DNA of 64,000 bases from Spongiactinospora rosea (GCF_003315795.1 NZ_QMEY01000003.1:372001-436000); one strand, 5' to 3'; numbered from the stretch's first letter, positions 1 through 8,629 are shown. Numbers and translations: made by a program. Notes: a model not told the origin generated them from the letters alone.

Positions 1-528
1 GTTGGACACCAGCCGGTCGAAGCCCATCCGGTCGGCGATCTCCAGCGCCCGCTGGATCTGCGGGGCCGTCCACTCGCTGACGCCGACATAGAGGATCTTG
101 CCCCGGCGCACGAGGTCGTCGAAGGTCTTTAGGGTCTCCTCCAGCGGGGTCTCATAGTCGAACCGGTGCGCCTGGTAGAGGTCGACGTAGTCGGTTCCCA
201 AGCGGCGCAGCGAGCCGTCGATCGCCTCGGTGAGGTGCTTGCGGGACAGGCCGCGGTCGTTGCGGCCCTCGCCGGTCGGCCAGTAGACCTTGGTGAAGAT
301 CTCCAACGACTCCCGGCGCACGCCCTTCAGGGCCCGGCCGAGCACCTCCTCCGCCTTGGTGCCGGCGTAGACATCGGCGGTGTCAAAGGTCGTGATGCCC
401 TCGTCGAGCGCGGCCCGCACGCACGCGTGCGCGGCCTCCTCCTCCACCTGGGACCCATGGGTGAGCCAGTTGCCATAGCTGATCTCGCTGACCATCAGGC
501 CGCTACGGCCGAGATGCCGGAATTCCAT
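1..528 (-). CDS. Aldo/keto reductase (C-terminal part lies outside the window)
   Basis: The first 176 codons of an NADPH-dependent aldo/keto reductase of the potassium-channel beta-subunit / YghZ-like branch, which reduces carbonyl compounds in the cytoplasm. The start ATG at 528-526 opens with [11 protein letters not shown], the usual first beta strand of the family. The catalytic-tetrad region is visible as FDTADVYAG (Asp and Tyr) and the Lys of IFTKVYW, followed by [12 protein letters not shown], which supplies the His. The window edge cuts the gene after ...GFDRLVSN, roughly the first half of a family protein of about 320-330 residues. It is divergent from the SMI1/KNR4-type gene and shares a gap of under 60 bp with it. 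The substrate cannot be told from the sequence. Confidence 0.9.
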   Translation of the reverse strand, partial: MEFRHLGRSGLMVSEISYGNWLTHGSQVEEEAAHACVRAALDEGITTFDTADVYAGTKAEEVLGRALKGVRRESLEIFTKVYWPTGEGRNDRGLSRKHLTEAIDGSLRRLGTDYVDLYQAHRFDYETPLEETLKTFDDLVRRGKILYVGVSEWTAPQIQRALEIADRMGFDRLVSN

Positions 529-584
529 GCTTCTGACCCTAAACCGCGGTCCGGGAAAGATCCGCTTGGGCTAATGTGCCCGTG

Positions 585-1838
585 ATGTCGACGAGCTCAT
601 TGCCCCCCAAGGGCGCGGCGGGGCCACGCCTCCTGGCCGCGGGGCTGCTGGTGGCGGGCGTGGTACTGGTGGCGGCCGGGGTGCGGGCGCTGCGGACGTC
701 CGCCGTACGGCAGGCCGCCCCGGGCCGCGAGCCGGACGAGGCCGCCGCCGCGCCGTGGCCGCCCGGCCCGATTCTCGGCAGGCCGTCGGAGGACGACCTC
801 AGGCGGTATCGGCGGCCCGCCCGCATCCCGAAGTTCATCACCGCGCTGGAGCGGGCCGCCGGCGAGCGGCGTGCCGAGCCCGCCCCCCAGCCGGGGCCCG
901 AGCGGCGGCTGCTGATGCGCTGGGGCGTCGCCGCCATCGCCGCCGGGCTCGTCGTCTTCCTGGCGATGGCCTTCGAGCAGTCGGTCTTCCGCAAGGACTC
1001 CGTGACTCTGGAAGTAAGGAGCCCTGGCAGCGGAGAGCCGCTGCCCGGGTGGGACCCCGCCTGCCCGATCCCGGAGAACGAGAGCGAGGGGGAGTGGGGC
1101 AGTACGGCCTACGTCTGCTCCGGGCAGGAGGATTTCGTGGCCGGCGTCGTCACCTCGCCCGAGCGGATCGAAGAGCCCGCTCCCGTGCCGGCCGATCCGA
1201 TGACCACCGACGCCGCCCGCGCGGCCGGGTGCGTCCCGCCGGACACCGCGCCCGTCGTACGGCCGGTCAAGCCCAACGTGACCCGCGCCGTCACCCGTCA
1301 GTGGCGGCGGATCGAGACCTGGCTGCGGGCCAACGCCCCGGACACCTACCGGACGCTGAAGCGCCCCGCCAAGGCCCGCACCATCGCCATCGCCGAGGCC
1401 CAGATGGGCGTGCGCATCCCCGATGACCTGCGGGCCTCACTGCTGCGGCACAACGGCGCGGCCGGCCGCGCGGGAGCCTTCGGCTACCTTGGGGCCACGG
1501 CGATGGGCGTGCGGGAGATACGCGACAACTGGCGGGTCAAGTGCGGCGTGGCGGTCTCCACGGGCGCGGCGACGGGCCCGCGCGCGGGCTGGTGGCACGG
1601 CAGGCTGGTGCCGTTCGGCGACCACGGCAACGGCGGCCTGCTGGTCACCGACTCCAAGGGCGGGGCGGTCGGCGAGGCGAACCACGAGACGGGCCTGCGC
1701 TTCGGCCAGGGCGCCTTTCCCAGCTATCACGCCTTGCTCAAGCGCACCGCGGACGCCCTGCGCAGCGGCAGGCCCGTCAACGGGATGTACCCGGTCGTGG
1801 CGGACGGCCGCCTGGAATGGGACACCCGGCGCGGCTGA
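585..1838 (+). CDS. Membrane-anchored SMI1/KNR4-like protein
   Basis: Predicted protein of 417 residues. Two hydrophobic segments lie near the N-terminus: LLAAGLLVAGVVLVAAGV and, after a Pro/Arg-rich linker, WGVAAIAAGLVVFLAMAF. A Ser/Pro/Asp-rich extracytoplasmic-looking stretch follows. The last ~180 residues resemble an SMI1/KNR4 domain: an IETWL helix, IAIAEAQMGVRIPDDLRASLLRHNG, and a later core with LVPFGDHGNGGLLVTDSKGGAVGE. In bacteria SMI1/KNR4 domains occur in immunity proteins of contact-dependent toxins and in housekeeping proteins of unknown role; no toxin gene is adjacent here. GTG codons at 576 and 582 are alternative starts; the ATG at 585 was chosen by convention. It is convergent with the DUF3043 gene. 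Confidence 0.72.
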   Translation: MSTSSLPPKGAAGPRLLAAGLLVAGVVLVAAGVRALRTSAVRQAAPGREPDEAAAAPWPPGPILGRPSEDDLRRYRRPARIPKFITALERAAGERRAEPAPQPGPERRLLMRWGVAAIAAGLVVFLAMAFEQSVFRKDSVTLEVRSPGSGEPLPGWDPACPIPENESEGEWGSTAYVCSGQEDFVAGVVTSPERIEEPAPVPADPMTTDAARAAGCVPPDTAPVVRPVKPNVTRAVTRQWRRIETWLRANAPDTYRTLKRPAKARTIAIAEAQMGVRIPDDLRASLLRHNGAAGRAGAFGYLGATAMGVREIRDNWRVKCGVAVSTGAATGPRAGWWHGRLVPFGDHGNGGLLVTDSKGGAVGEANHETGLRFGQGAFPSYHALLKRTADALRSGRPVNGMYPVVADGRLEWDTRRG

Positions 1839-1873
1839 ACCCGGTGCCGTTCGCCTCTGGGACTACTCGGGGA

Positions 1874-2512
1874 CTACTTGTCCTTGGGCTGCTTGGGCGG
1901 CACCGGCCTGCCGCCGGGCAGGAACAGCGGCGGCGGGAAGCGCAGCTTGCGGATCTGCAGCGCGCGCATCGCCGCGTAGAAGCCGACGCCCCGCACGCTC
2001 TCGTCGGGGAACTTCTCCGCCGCGACCTTCTTGACCTTCCACGACACCCAGATGGAGGTGAACAGCACGCCGACCATCATGACCGGCCAGCCCACCGTGA
2101 TGACCGCCGTATAGACGTAGCCCTGGACGGGCGGCGGGAACGGGATCATCGTGGCGAGCAGGATCACCAGTGAGAAGGGCAGGAAGTACTGGCTCACGAT
2201 GCGCCGCGAGTCGACCCAGTCACGGGCGAACTTGCGCACCGGGCCACGGTCGCGCGCCGGGAGGTACTTCTCCTCGCCGCGCATCATGCCCTCGCGGGCG
2301 CGCGTGCGCTCGACCGCCTGACGCTCGCGCATCTGGCGGTAGGCCTCCTTGCGGTTGGCAGGCGCGGTGACCGGCCTGCGCCGCTCCTTTTCCGCGTCAC
2401 TGCGCTTACGCGTCGGGCGGCCCTTGCCCTGGGGCTTAGGATCGGTTATGGAGTTATCGTTGGCGGGGACGGGGGACTCGTCCACGTCCTGCTGGGTACG
2501 GCGTCGGAACAC
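1874..2512 (-). CDS. DUF3043 membrane protein
   Basis: Predicted protein of 212 residues with the layout of DUF3043, an actinobacterial family of unknown function. The first ~110 residues are hydrophilic and highly basic (KGRPTRKRSDAEKERRRP, then an Arg-rich helix with MMRGEEKYLPARDRGPVRKF). Two closely spaced transmembrane helices follow (YFLPFSLVILLATMIPF and YTAVITVGWPVMMVGVLFT), then a short basic tail. The RGPVRKFARDWVDSRR motif just before the first helix is a family hallmark. It is divergent from pspA across about 135 bp. From memory, the two genes are also neighbours in Streptomyces. The function is unknown, and a link to envelope stress is inferred only from position. Confidence 0.85.
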   Translation of the reverse strand: MFRRRTQQDVDESPVPANDNSITDPKPQGKGRPTRKRSDAEKERRRPVTAPANRKEAYRQMRERQAVERTRAREGMMRGEEKYLPARDRGPVRKFARDWVDSRRIVSQYFLPFSLVILLATMIPFPPPVQGYVYTAVITVGWPVMMVGVLFTSIWVSWKVKKVAAEKFPDESVRGVGFYAAMRALQIRKLRFPPPLFLPGGRPVPPKQPKDK

Positions 2513-2647
2513 GGTGTCAGCCTACCGGGAGTGCAACTTAATGACGCCCCCGCGCGTTATGCGTAGGGTAATCCCAAGGCGGCTCCATTGGGGGCGTACG
2601 AGCGGGGAGACCCGAGGCGGAAGTGAAGAAGGGGACGGCCAACGCGC

Positions 2648-3517
2648 ATGAGCGTGATGAAGAGACTTTCCATGATCTTCAAGTCCAAGGCCAACAAGGC
2701 CCTGGACAAGATGGAAGATCCGCGCGAGACCCTTGACTACTCCTACCAGCGGCAGCTTGAGCTGCTGCAGAAGGTGCGCAGAGGAGTCGCCGACGTGGCC
2801 ACCTCGCGCAAGCGGGTCGAGTTGCAGATCAACCAGCTCGAACAGCAGGGCACCCGCCTTGAGGACCAGGGGCGCAAGGCGCTGGCGGCCGGCCGCGAAG
2901 ACCTCGCCCGCGAGGCGCTGACCCGCCGCAACGGCCTGCAGACCCAGGTCGCCGACCTGCGGCTGCAGCACAACAACCTGCAGGCCGAAGAGGAGAAGCT
3001 GACCACGGCCTCCCACCGGCTGCAGGCCAAGGTCGACGCCTTCCGCACCAAGAAGGAGACCATCAAGGCCACCTACACCGCGGCCGAGGCACAGACCCGG
3101 ATCAACGAGGCGTTCTCCGGCATCTCCGAGGAGATGGGCGACGTCGGCCTGGCGATCCAGCGCGCCGAGGACAAGACGGCGCAGATGCAGGCGCGGGCCG
3201 GGGCCATCGACGAGCTGCTGGCCAGCGGCGCGCTCGAAGACTTCACCGGGCAGCGCGACGACATCCAGGCCGAGCTGGACCGCATGGGCGCGGGCAGCGA
3301 CATTGAGCTGGAGCTGCAGCGGATGAAGGCGGAGCTGGGCCAGGGGCCCGCGCCGCGCGACGCGATCGGACCGGGCCAGCCCGGCCAGGCTCAGCAGTAC
3401 CAGCAGCAGCCCCAGTACCAGCAGCCGCCGCAGCAGCAGGACTACCAGCAGCACCAGGACCGCCCCCCGACGCAGCCGTACCAGGCGCAACCGCATCGGC
3501 CGGGGGAGGGCGCATGA
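2648..3517 (+). CDS. pspA: PspA/IM30 family membrane-stress protein
   Basis: Phage-shock protein A homologue of 289 residues. PspA proteins bind stressed membranes through an N-terminal amphipathic helix and assemble into ESCRT-III-like coats. The N-terminus (MSVMKRLSMIFKSKANKALDKMEDPRETLDYSYQRQLELL) is the canonical IM30 start, followed by about 180 residues of heptad-rich coiled coil. The last ~60 residues form a Gln/Pro/Tyr-rich low-complexity tail (QQYQQQPQYQQPPQQQ) that is absent from the proteobacterial protein and is probably disordered. The stop overlaps the start of the next gene by four bases (ATGA), so the two are translationally coupled. This is the head of a four-gene envelope-stress group. 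Confidence 0.95.
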   Translation: MSVMKRLSMIFKSKANKALDKMEDPRETLDYSYQRQLELLQKVRRGVADVATSRKRVELQINQLEQQGTRLEDQGRKALAAGREDLAREALTRRNGLQTQVADLRLQHNNLQAEEEKLTTASHRLQAKVDAFRTKKETIKATYTAAEAQTRINEAFSGISEEMGDVGLAIQRAEDKTAQMQARAGAIDELLASGALEDFTGQRDDIQAELDRMGAGSDIELELQRMKAELGQGPAPRDAIGPGQPGQAQQYQQQPQYQQPPQQQDYQQHQDRPPTQPYQAQPHRPGEGA

Positions 3518-3792
3518 TCGTCCGCATCATGGGAGAGGGCCAGATCGAGGTGGCCGCCGCCGACATCGGCGTCCTCAACGATCTGGACGGCGAGCTGGAG
3601 GCCGCGATCCAGACGGGCGACGAGTCCGTCTTCAGGGTCCGCCTGCACGCTCTGCTGGACAAGGTGCGCGAGGTCGGCAAGTCGTTGCCGGACAACAGCC
3701 TTGAGCCCTCCGAGCTGATCCTGCCGCCGTCCGACGCCTCCATGGAGGAGGTCCGGGAGATGCTGGGCGACGAGGGGCTCATCCCCGGCTGA
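3514..3792 (+). CDS. pspAA: PspA-associated protein PspAA
   Basis: Small acidic protein of 92 residues that matches PspAA, the PspA-associated partner found in actinobacteria, archaea and cyanobacteria. The start MIVRIMGEGQIEV and the two-part structure (a beta-rich N-terminal half, then VFRVRLHALLDKVREVGKSLP and a C-terminal LILPPSDASMEEVREML helix) are typical. PspAA is thought to act with PspA at membranes, but its biochemical role is not settled. The ATG overlaps the pspA stop by four bases. After this gene there is a gap of about 107 bp before htpX, so htpX-pspAB may have its own promoter. Confidence 0.9.
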   Translation: MIVRIMGEGQIEVAAADIGVLNDLDGELEAAIQTGDESVFRVRLHALLDKVREVGKSLPDNSLEPSELILPPSDASMEEVREMLGDEGLIPG

Positions 3793-3899
3793 CCTGGTCG
3801 CCGCCCGGCCGGATGACACCCGCCCTTCCGGTGATCGAGCACGTCCCGGCGGGGCGCGCCCATGGATCGGTCACCGGGACGGGCGGATAGCGTGGTGTC

Positions 3900-4802
3900 A
3901 TGACACGTACCCGGTTCGCCGCTGACCGGGGCCTGACCGGCCGCATGGTCCTCACCCTGTTCCTGATCGGCCTGCTCTACGTCGCCTTCGTGGCGGTCCT
4001 CATCGCCTTGGGAGCGCGGGCCCTGACGGTGCTGGCGCTGGCCCTGGTGCTGCTGGTCGTCCAGTACTTCCTGTCCGACAAGATCGCCCTGTACGCGATG
4101 AACGGGCGGGAGGTCACCCCGCAGCAGGCACCCGAGCTGCACGGGGCGATCGATCGCCTGTGCGCCATGGCCGACATGCCGAAGCCCAAGGTGGCGATCG
4201 CCGACTCGGACGTCCCCAACGCGTTCGCCACCGGGCACAGCCAGAAGAAGTCCGTGGTCTGCGTGACCACGGGCCTGCTCCGCCGCCTCGAACCCGACGA
4301 GCTGGAAGGCGTGCTCGCGCACGAGATGTCCCACGTCGCGCACCGCGACGTGGTGGTGATGACGATCGCCTCCTTCCTCGGCATCGTGGCGGGGCTGATG
4401 ACCCGCTTCGCCCTCTACAGTGGCCTGGCCCGCGGCCGGGACAGCCGCGGCGGCCCTCCGATCGGGCTGATCATCATGCTCGTGTCCGGCCTGGTCTACG
4501 CGCTGAGCTTCGTGCTCACCCGCGCCCTGTCCCGCTACCGCGAACTGGCCGCCGACCGCGCCGCCGCGCTGCTCACCCAGCGGCCCTCGGCCCTGGCCGG
4601 CGCGCTGACCAAGGTGAGCGGCGAGATGGGCCGCATCCCGACCCGCGACCTGCGCAGGGCCGAGCCGTTCAACGCCTTCTTCTTCGCGCCCGCGCTGTCG
4701 TCCGGCGCGAGCCTGGCGGCGCTGCTGTCCACCCATCCGCCGCTGGAGCGTCGCCTCCGGCAGCTCGCCGAGATCTCCGCCCAGCTCGGCCGGGGCGCCT
4801 GA
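3900..4802 (+). CDS. htpX: HtpX-like zinc metalloprotease (M48)
   Basis: Integral-membrane M48 metalloprotease of 300 residues that degrades damaged membrane proteins. Two N-terminal transmembrane helices (MVLTLFLIGLLYVAFVAVLIAL and LTVLALALVLLVVQYFL) come before the zinc site HEMSH (His141-His145). The third ligand region, YRELAADRAAALL, lies after two more hydrophobic segments. The size and topology match HtpX of E. coli and actinobacteria. Its stop overlaps the ATG of pspAB by one base (TGATG). In actinobacteria HtpX is repeatedly found beside PspA, PspAA and PspAB, which supports a membrane-quality-control role together with them. Confidence 0.95.
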   Translation: MTRTRFAADRGLTGRMVLTLFLIGLLYVAFVAVLIALGARALTVLALALVLLVVQYFLSDKIALYAMNGREVTPQQAPELHGAIDRLCAMADMPKPKVAIADSDVPNAFATGHSQKKSVVCVTTGLLRRLEPDELEGVLAHEMSHVAHRDVVVMTIASFLGIVAGLMTRFALYSGLARGRDSRGGPPIGLIIMLVSGLVYALSFVLTRALSRYRELAADRAAALLTQRPSALAGALTKVSGEMGRIPTRDLRRAEPFNAFFFAPALSSGASLAALLSTHPPLERRLRQLAEISAQLGRGA

Positions 4803-5356
4803 TGGGCTGGCTGGACGCGCTGCTCGGCCGCAGCAAGCCCGCCGAACCCGATCTGTCCGCGCTGTTCGCGCTGCCGTCCGCCGCGGTCACGCTGGAGGCG
4901 GCCACCGGCCTGACCCCCTCGGGCACCGGGTCCGTGGCCTTCCGCGCGGCCGAGGGCGGCGCGTTCGCCGCGCTCGCGCGCGATGCCAAGGCGCTGCTCG
5001 GCGACGGCGTGGAGGAGTCCATCGACCCCTACGGCTACACCTGGTTGCTGCTGCGCCGCCCTGCAACCGACCTCGGTTCCCTGGTCACCGAGCTGCACGC
5101 GGTCAACTCCACCCTGGAGAGCGCCGGGTTCGGGCCGTCGCTGCTGTGCTCGCTGGTGAACTTCACCGGCGAGAAGCGCCGGCTGGCCATCGTCTACCTC
5201 TACAAGCGCGGCACGTTCTACCCCTTCGCCCCGCTCACCGGCGAGCACCGTGACAACGCGCTGGAGCTCCAGGTGCGGGCCGCCATCTCGGGAGAGCTGA
5301 AGATCGAGCCCGACCTCGGCAGATGGTTCCCCGTGTGGGGCGCTCCCGGCCTGTGA
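4802..5356 (+). CDS. pspAB: PspA-associated protein PspAB
   Basis: Predicted protein of 184 residues resembling PspAB, the second PspA-associated protein. It begins MGWLDALLGRSKPAEPDLSAL and contains the family-typical ESIDPYGYTWLLL, SLVTELHAVNSTLE and LVNFTGEKRRLAIVYLYKRGTFYPF segments. The ATG at 4802 overlaps the last base of htpX. The same reading frame stays open far upstream inside htpX, but that upstream part is Arg-rich and unlike the family, so the start was placed at 4802. The function is unknown. The association with PspA and HtpX is known from comparative genomics. Confidence 0.88.
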   Translation: MGWLDALLGRSKPAEPDLSALFALPSAAVTLEAATGLTPSGTGSVAFRAAEGGAFAALARDAKALLGDGVEESIDPYGYTWLLLRRPATDLGSLVTELHAVNSTLESAGFGPSLLCSLVNFTGEKRRLAIVYLYKRGTFYPFAPLTGEHRDNALELQVRAAISGELKIEPDLGRWFPVWGAPGL

Positions 5357-5432
5357 CCGATTTCGGGTCGTGACGCCGGGCGCGTCGCCTGCCAGGCTGA
5401 TAGCCGGTACGGCCGAGCCTAGGGGGACGCGC

Positions 5433-6185
5433 ATGAGAACGTGGACGCACGCCGACCACACGCGGGCGGTGGGCGATGAGATCAACCGGATGGCGAAGAC
5501 CGTCACCGGTCATGACATGTCGGCACCCACGCCGACCTGTCCAGGATGGGACCTGGGCGCGCTGATCGCGCACACGGGCGTCATCCACCGCTGGGCCGCC
5601 GCGATGGTCCGCGACCTGAGCCCGGAGCGGTACCACCGCGGCGAGATGGACTTCGGCGAGCCGGAACGCCGTACGGACTACCCCGCCTGGCTCGCCCAGG
5701 GCGCCGAGATCCTCCAGCAGGCCCTGTCCGGCCAGGAGCCGGACGCCCCGATGTGGGCCTGGGGCGGCGACCGGCACGTCCGGTTCTGGTCGCGCCGCCA
5801 GTTGCACGAGACCGTCGTCCACCACGCCGACGCCCAGATCGCCATCGGCATCGCCCCGGCGATCGACGAGGACATCGCGGCCGACGGGGTCGAGGAACTG
5901 TTCGACCTGCTCCCGTACGCCCGCGGCGGGGCCCCCGCCCGCGAGCTGACCGGCGAAGGCGAGACGCTTTCCTGGCAGGCCGACAGCGGCGCGGGGTGGG
6001 TGGTGACCCTTGAGCCCGGCGGGTTCTCCTACCGGCGCTCACCGGAGCCGGGCGACGTCACCGTACGCGCCGCCACCTCCTCCGACCTGCAACTCCTCGT
6101 GTGGGGCAGGCGCAGGGCCGACGACTACTCGATCGACGGTGACAGCGCGCTGCTGGCCTGGTGGCTGTCCCACTCGGCCGTCTGA
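5433..6185 (+). CDS. Maleylpyruvate isomerase / DinB-superfamily protein (mycothiol type)
   Basis: Predicted protein of 250 residues of the actinobacterial 'maleylpyruvate isomerase family mycothiol-dependent enzyme' group. The N-terminal four-helix MDMPI/DinB domain is visible as HADHTRAVGDEINRM ... TPTCPGWDLGALIAHTGVIHRWAA, with the family CPGW motif. The metal-ligand His residues would be in GVIHRW and later in RRQLHETVVHHAD. The last ~100 residues form the C-terminal MDMPI-type domain. A strong ribosome binding site (AGGGGGA at 5421-5427) places the start at 5433 rather than at the in-frame ATG at 5370. Real substrates of most members are unknown; they may use mycothiol as cofactor. It is convergent with nadA. 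Confidence 0.85.
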   Translation: MRTWTHADHTRAVGDEINRMAKTVTGHDMSAPTPTCPGWDLGALIAHTGVIHRWAAAMVRDLSPERYHRGEMDFGEPERRTDYPAWLAQGAEILQQALSGQEPDAPMWAWGGDRHVRFWSRRQLHETVVHHADAQIAIGIAPAIDEDIAADGVEELFDLLPYARGGAPARELTGEGETLSWQADSGAGWVVTLEPGGFSYRRSPEPGDVTVRAATSSDLQLLVWGRRRADDYSIDGDSALLAWWLSHSAV

Positions 6186-6196
6186 ACGTCACCGCG

Positions 6197-6221
6197 CGGC
6201 CCGGCCTGTCCGGCCGGGCCG
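6197..6221. terminator. Bidirectional terminator hairpin between the DinB-like gene and nadA
   Basis: A perfect 10-bp inverted repeat (CGGCCCGGCC / GGCCGGGCCG) with a 5-nt loop lies between the stops of two convergent genes. There is no T-tract, as is common in high-GC actinobacteria. A short direct repeat of GGGTCAGGGCA follows at the 3' end of nadA. Confidence 0.7.
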
Positions 6222-6261
6222 TCCGGGCGGCGGCAGGGGCGGCGCCAGGGTCAGGGCAGGG

Positions 6262-7422
6262 TCAGGGCAGGGCCAGCATCCGGTCCAGGGCGACCTTCGC
6301 CCAGTGGGCGGTGTCGGCGTCCACCGTGATCTGGTTGACCACCTGACCGGCGGCCAGCGACTCCAGCGCCCACACCAGGTGCGGCAGGTCGATGCGGTTC
6401 ATCGTGGAGCAGTAGCAGACGGTCCGGTCCAGGAACGTGATCTGCTTGTCGGGGAACTCCTGGGCCAGCCGCTTGACCAGGTTCAGCTCGGTACCGATCG
6501 CCCAGGCGCTGCCCGCGGGCGCCTCGCGCAGCTTGCGGATGATGTACTCCGTGGAGCCGACGTGGTCGGCCTTGGTGACCACTTCGTGCCGGCACTCGGG
6601 GTGGACGAGCACGTTGACGCCGGGGATGCGCTGCCGCACGTCGTCCACGCACTCGGGCGTGAAGCGCCCGTGCACCGAGCAGTGACCCCGCCACAGGATC
6701 ATCTTGGCGTCCGCGAGTTGCTGCGCGGTCAGGCCGCCGTTGGGCCGGTGCGGGTTGTAGACGACGCAGTCGTCGAGCCCCATGTCCATCTCCAGCACGG
6801 CGGTGTTGCGGCCGAGGTGCTGGTCGGGCAGGAAGAGCACCTTGCGCCCCCGCTGGAACGCCCACTCCAGGGCCTTGCGGGCGTTGGAGGAGGTGCACAC
6901 CGCGCCGCCGTTGCGCCCGCAGAACGCCTTGATGTCGGCGCTGGAGTTCATGTACGTGATCGGCACCACATCGTCGGCGATCCCCGCGTCCTCCAGCGCC
7001 TCCCAGCACTCCTCCACCTGGTCGAACGTGGCCATGTCGGCCATCGAACACCCGGCGGCCAGGTCGGGCAGCACGACCCGCTGGTCATCACTGGTCAGGA
7101 TGTCGGCCGACTCGGCCATGAAGTGGACGCCGCAGAAGACGATGTACTCGGCATGCGGCCGCGCGGCGGCCTCACGGGCCAGCTTGAACGAGTCCCCGGT
7201 CACATCGGCGAACTGAATGACCTCGTCGCGCTGGTAGTGGTGGCCGAGTACGAACAGCCGATCGCCCAACGCCGCCTTGGCCGCCCGCGCCCGCGCCACC
7301 AACCCTGGATCCGACGCCGCCGGCAACTCTCCCGGGCACTCCACACCCCGCTCACTGTGCGGATCACGGCCCTGGCCGAGGACGAAGAGCGGAAGTCCGG
7401 TCTGGGTGGTCGTCACGACCAT
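6262..7422 (-). CDS. nadA: Quinolinate synthase NadA
   Basis: 4Fe-4S enzyme of 386 residues that condenses iminoaspartate with dihydroxyacetone phosphate to quinolinate, the second step of de novo NAD synthesis. Recognisable parts are LGHHYQRDEVIQFADVTGDS, AAGCSMADMA (Cys125), WRGHCSVHGRF (Cys248) and DRTVCYCSTMNRI (Cys336/338), candidate ligands of the catalytic cluster. The length fits the longer actinobacterial form. nadB and nadC are not adjacent. A G-run (AAGGGGGG) directly abuts the ATG, so initiation at the in-frame GTG two codons later (7416-7414) is possible. The promoter contains an inverted repeat (see 7423-7747). The enzyme links NAD supply with the Fe-S assembly genes nearby. Confidence 0.96.
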   Translation of the reverse strand: MVVTTTQTGLPLFVLGQGRDPHSERGVECPGELPAASDPGLVARARAAKAALGDRLFVLGHHYQRDEVIQFADVTGDSFKLAREAAARPHAEYIVFCGVHFMAESADILTSDDQRVVLPDLAAGCSMADMATFDQVEECWEALEDAGIADDVVPITYMNSSADIKAFCGRNGGAVCTSSNARKALEWAFQRGRKVLFLPDQHLGRNTAVLEMDMGLDDCVVYNPHRPNGGLTAQQLADAKMILWRGHCSVHGRFTPECVDDVRQRIPGVNVLVHPECRHEVVTKADHVGSTEYIIRKLREAPAGSAWAIGTELNLVKRLAQEFPDKQITFLDRTVCYCSTMNRIDLPHLVWALESLAAGQVVNQITVDADTAHWAKVALDRMLALP

Positions 7423-7747
7423 CCCCCCTTATCGTCGAACTGACGACTAATGATTACACACCATCTGTCGGTTTCCGCCCGGGGGTACCCCCTCCGGCAC
7501 CTGGGGCCCAGCCCCGGCACGCCCCCGCCCAAAGGCCCTCGCTTCACCCGGACGATCACCCTCACGCCGGGCTTCACCCGACGTACGGCCGCCCCGCTCA
7601 GATGGGCCGAGGCCACTGCCGTTTACCGCCCTCAGAGTGAGACGGCCCCCTTTGGTACCAGCGCGCCGTCGGCCGGCAGGCCACCGTTACCTCTGGAGCG
7701 TGAGACGAAAGATCGCTGGACGGCCGGGCGGCGCGGCTCTTCGAGCG
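7423..7747 (-). promoter_or_regulatory. nadA upstream region with candidate operator
   Basis: No gene is supported in these 325 bp. Ten bases upstream of the nadA ATG is an inverted repeat, TCGTC-GAACT-GACGA (7432-7446), inside an AT-richer stretch (TTAGTCGTC...GACGATAA read on the minus strand), a plausible operator for a repressor of NAD synthesis. A perfect palindrome GGGGGTACCCCC lies at 7481-7492. The rest is ordinary GC-rich sequence. No named regulator site (NrtR, NiaR, NadQ) was recognised with certainty. Confidence 0.4.
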
Positions 7748-8599
7748 CTACGTATGGCAGACATATCCGTGCGTCTCCAGCCCTTCGGAGACGTACAGCC
7801 CTTCGGCCGCGCTGCCGCGCAACGCCTGGAGAACCTTGACCTTGGCGTCACGCGCACGCCCCCAGGCCATCGAAGCCCGCCAGAGACTCCGGCCGTGGCC
7901 GAGCTCCCGGTAGGCGGGGTGGACGGCGAAGTACGCGGGCTGCTGGATCGCGCGGCCGTCCGGTCCCGCGACGGTCGAGAGCGGGCCGACCGCTCCGACG
8001 ACCCGGTCATCAGCGACCGTGACAAGAGTCGGGCCATCCTGGTGCCCGGTCTTCATCCGCTGGTAGAGGAACTGAAAGCCTTCCGGCCCGATCTCATCGG
8101 CGAACGCGCCGAAGGTGCCGGCGGCCGGGCACTCCGTGAGGGGCTGAACGCTGTGCACCGGTCGCTCGTCGGCGCAGGAGAAGCGCTTGACCATCACCCT
8201 CCCACGCGCCCCGTCCGGGCGGTCGGAGAACCAGACCACCCTGTTCCCGGCCCTGGCATTGTGGGACCTCGCCAACCGCTGGCCCAGGCGCGCCAGCGCG
8301 GGGAGGTCCGGCGCCGAGGCGCTGTAGTAGTAGACCTTCACCAGGCCGCCGCCGCGTGTACTCATCGCGGGGACGATCGTCTCTGCGGCCGTGTGCACCA
8401 CGTCGCCGACGAGGACCCGTTCGTCCTTCGTGGCCGTCCAGCGTCGGTCCTTGTCGAACGGCAGGAAGCCGCCGGTGAGCGCGACGCCCAGCACCGCGTC
8501 GAACAGGGCGGCACCGACCGTCTCAGGCGGCATCGGGCCGAGCGTCGGAACGAACGGGGCGTGCATCACGGGCTGAAGCCAGTCCCAGCGGAATCGCAT
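7748..8599 (-). CDS. GNAT-family N-acetyltransferase
   Basis: Predicted protein of 283 residues. The C-terminal half has a GNAT fold: a beta-strand pair (GPTLVTVADDRVVGAVGPLS), then FAVHPAYRELGHGRSLWRASMAWGRARDA, where RELGHG matches the acetyl-CoA pyrophosphate-binding Q/RxxGxG/A motif, then LQALRGSAAEGLYVSEGLE. The N-terminal ~130 residues are not a recognisable domain and may form a second, degenerate GNAT half. The gene is in the same direction as the radical SAM and peptide genes and is separated from the peptide gene by a strong hairpin (8630-8662). It could acetylate the mature peptide or give self-protection; both are inferences from position only. Confidence 0.78.
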   Translation of the reverse strand: MRFRWDWLQPVMHAPFVPTLGPMPPETVGAALFDAVLGVALTGGFLPFDKDRRWTATKDERVLVGDVVHTAAETIVPAMSTRGGGLVKVYYYSASAPDLPALARLGQRLARSHNARAGNRVVWFSDRPDGARGRVMVKRFSCADERPVHSVQPLTECPAAGTFGAFADEIGPEGFQFLYQRMKTGHQDGPTLVTVADDRVVGAVGPLSTVAGPDGRAIQQPAYFAVHPAYRELGHGRSLWRASMAWGRARDAKVKVLQALRGSAAEGLYVSEGLETHGYVCHT

Positions 8600-8629
8600 G
8601 TCCCGCAGGTTACCGAGCCCTAACGCAGC

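Noticed and set aside
4160..4801. Upstream extension of the pspAB frame within htpX
   Set aside because: It is the alternate frame of htpX, Arg/Pro-rich; the true start is the ATG at 4802 that overlaps the htpX stop.
7413..7616. Possible 67-codon gene on the minus strand ahead of nadA
   Set aside because: It overlaps the nadA start and the promoter, has a basic random composition and no ribosome binding site.
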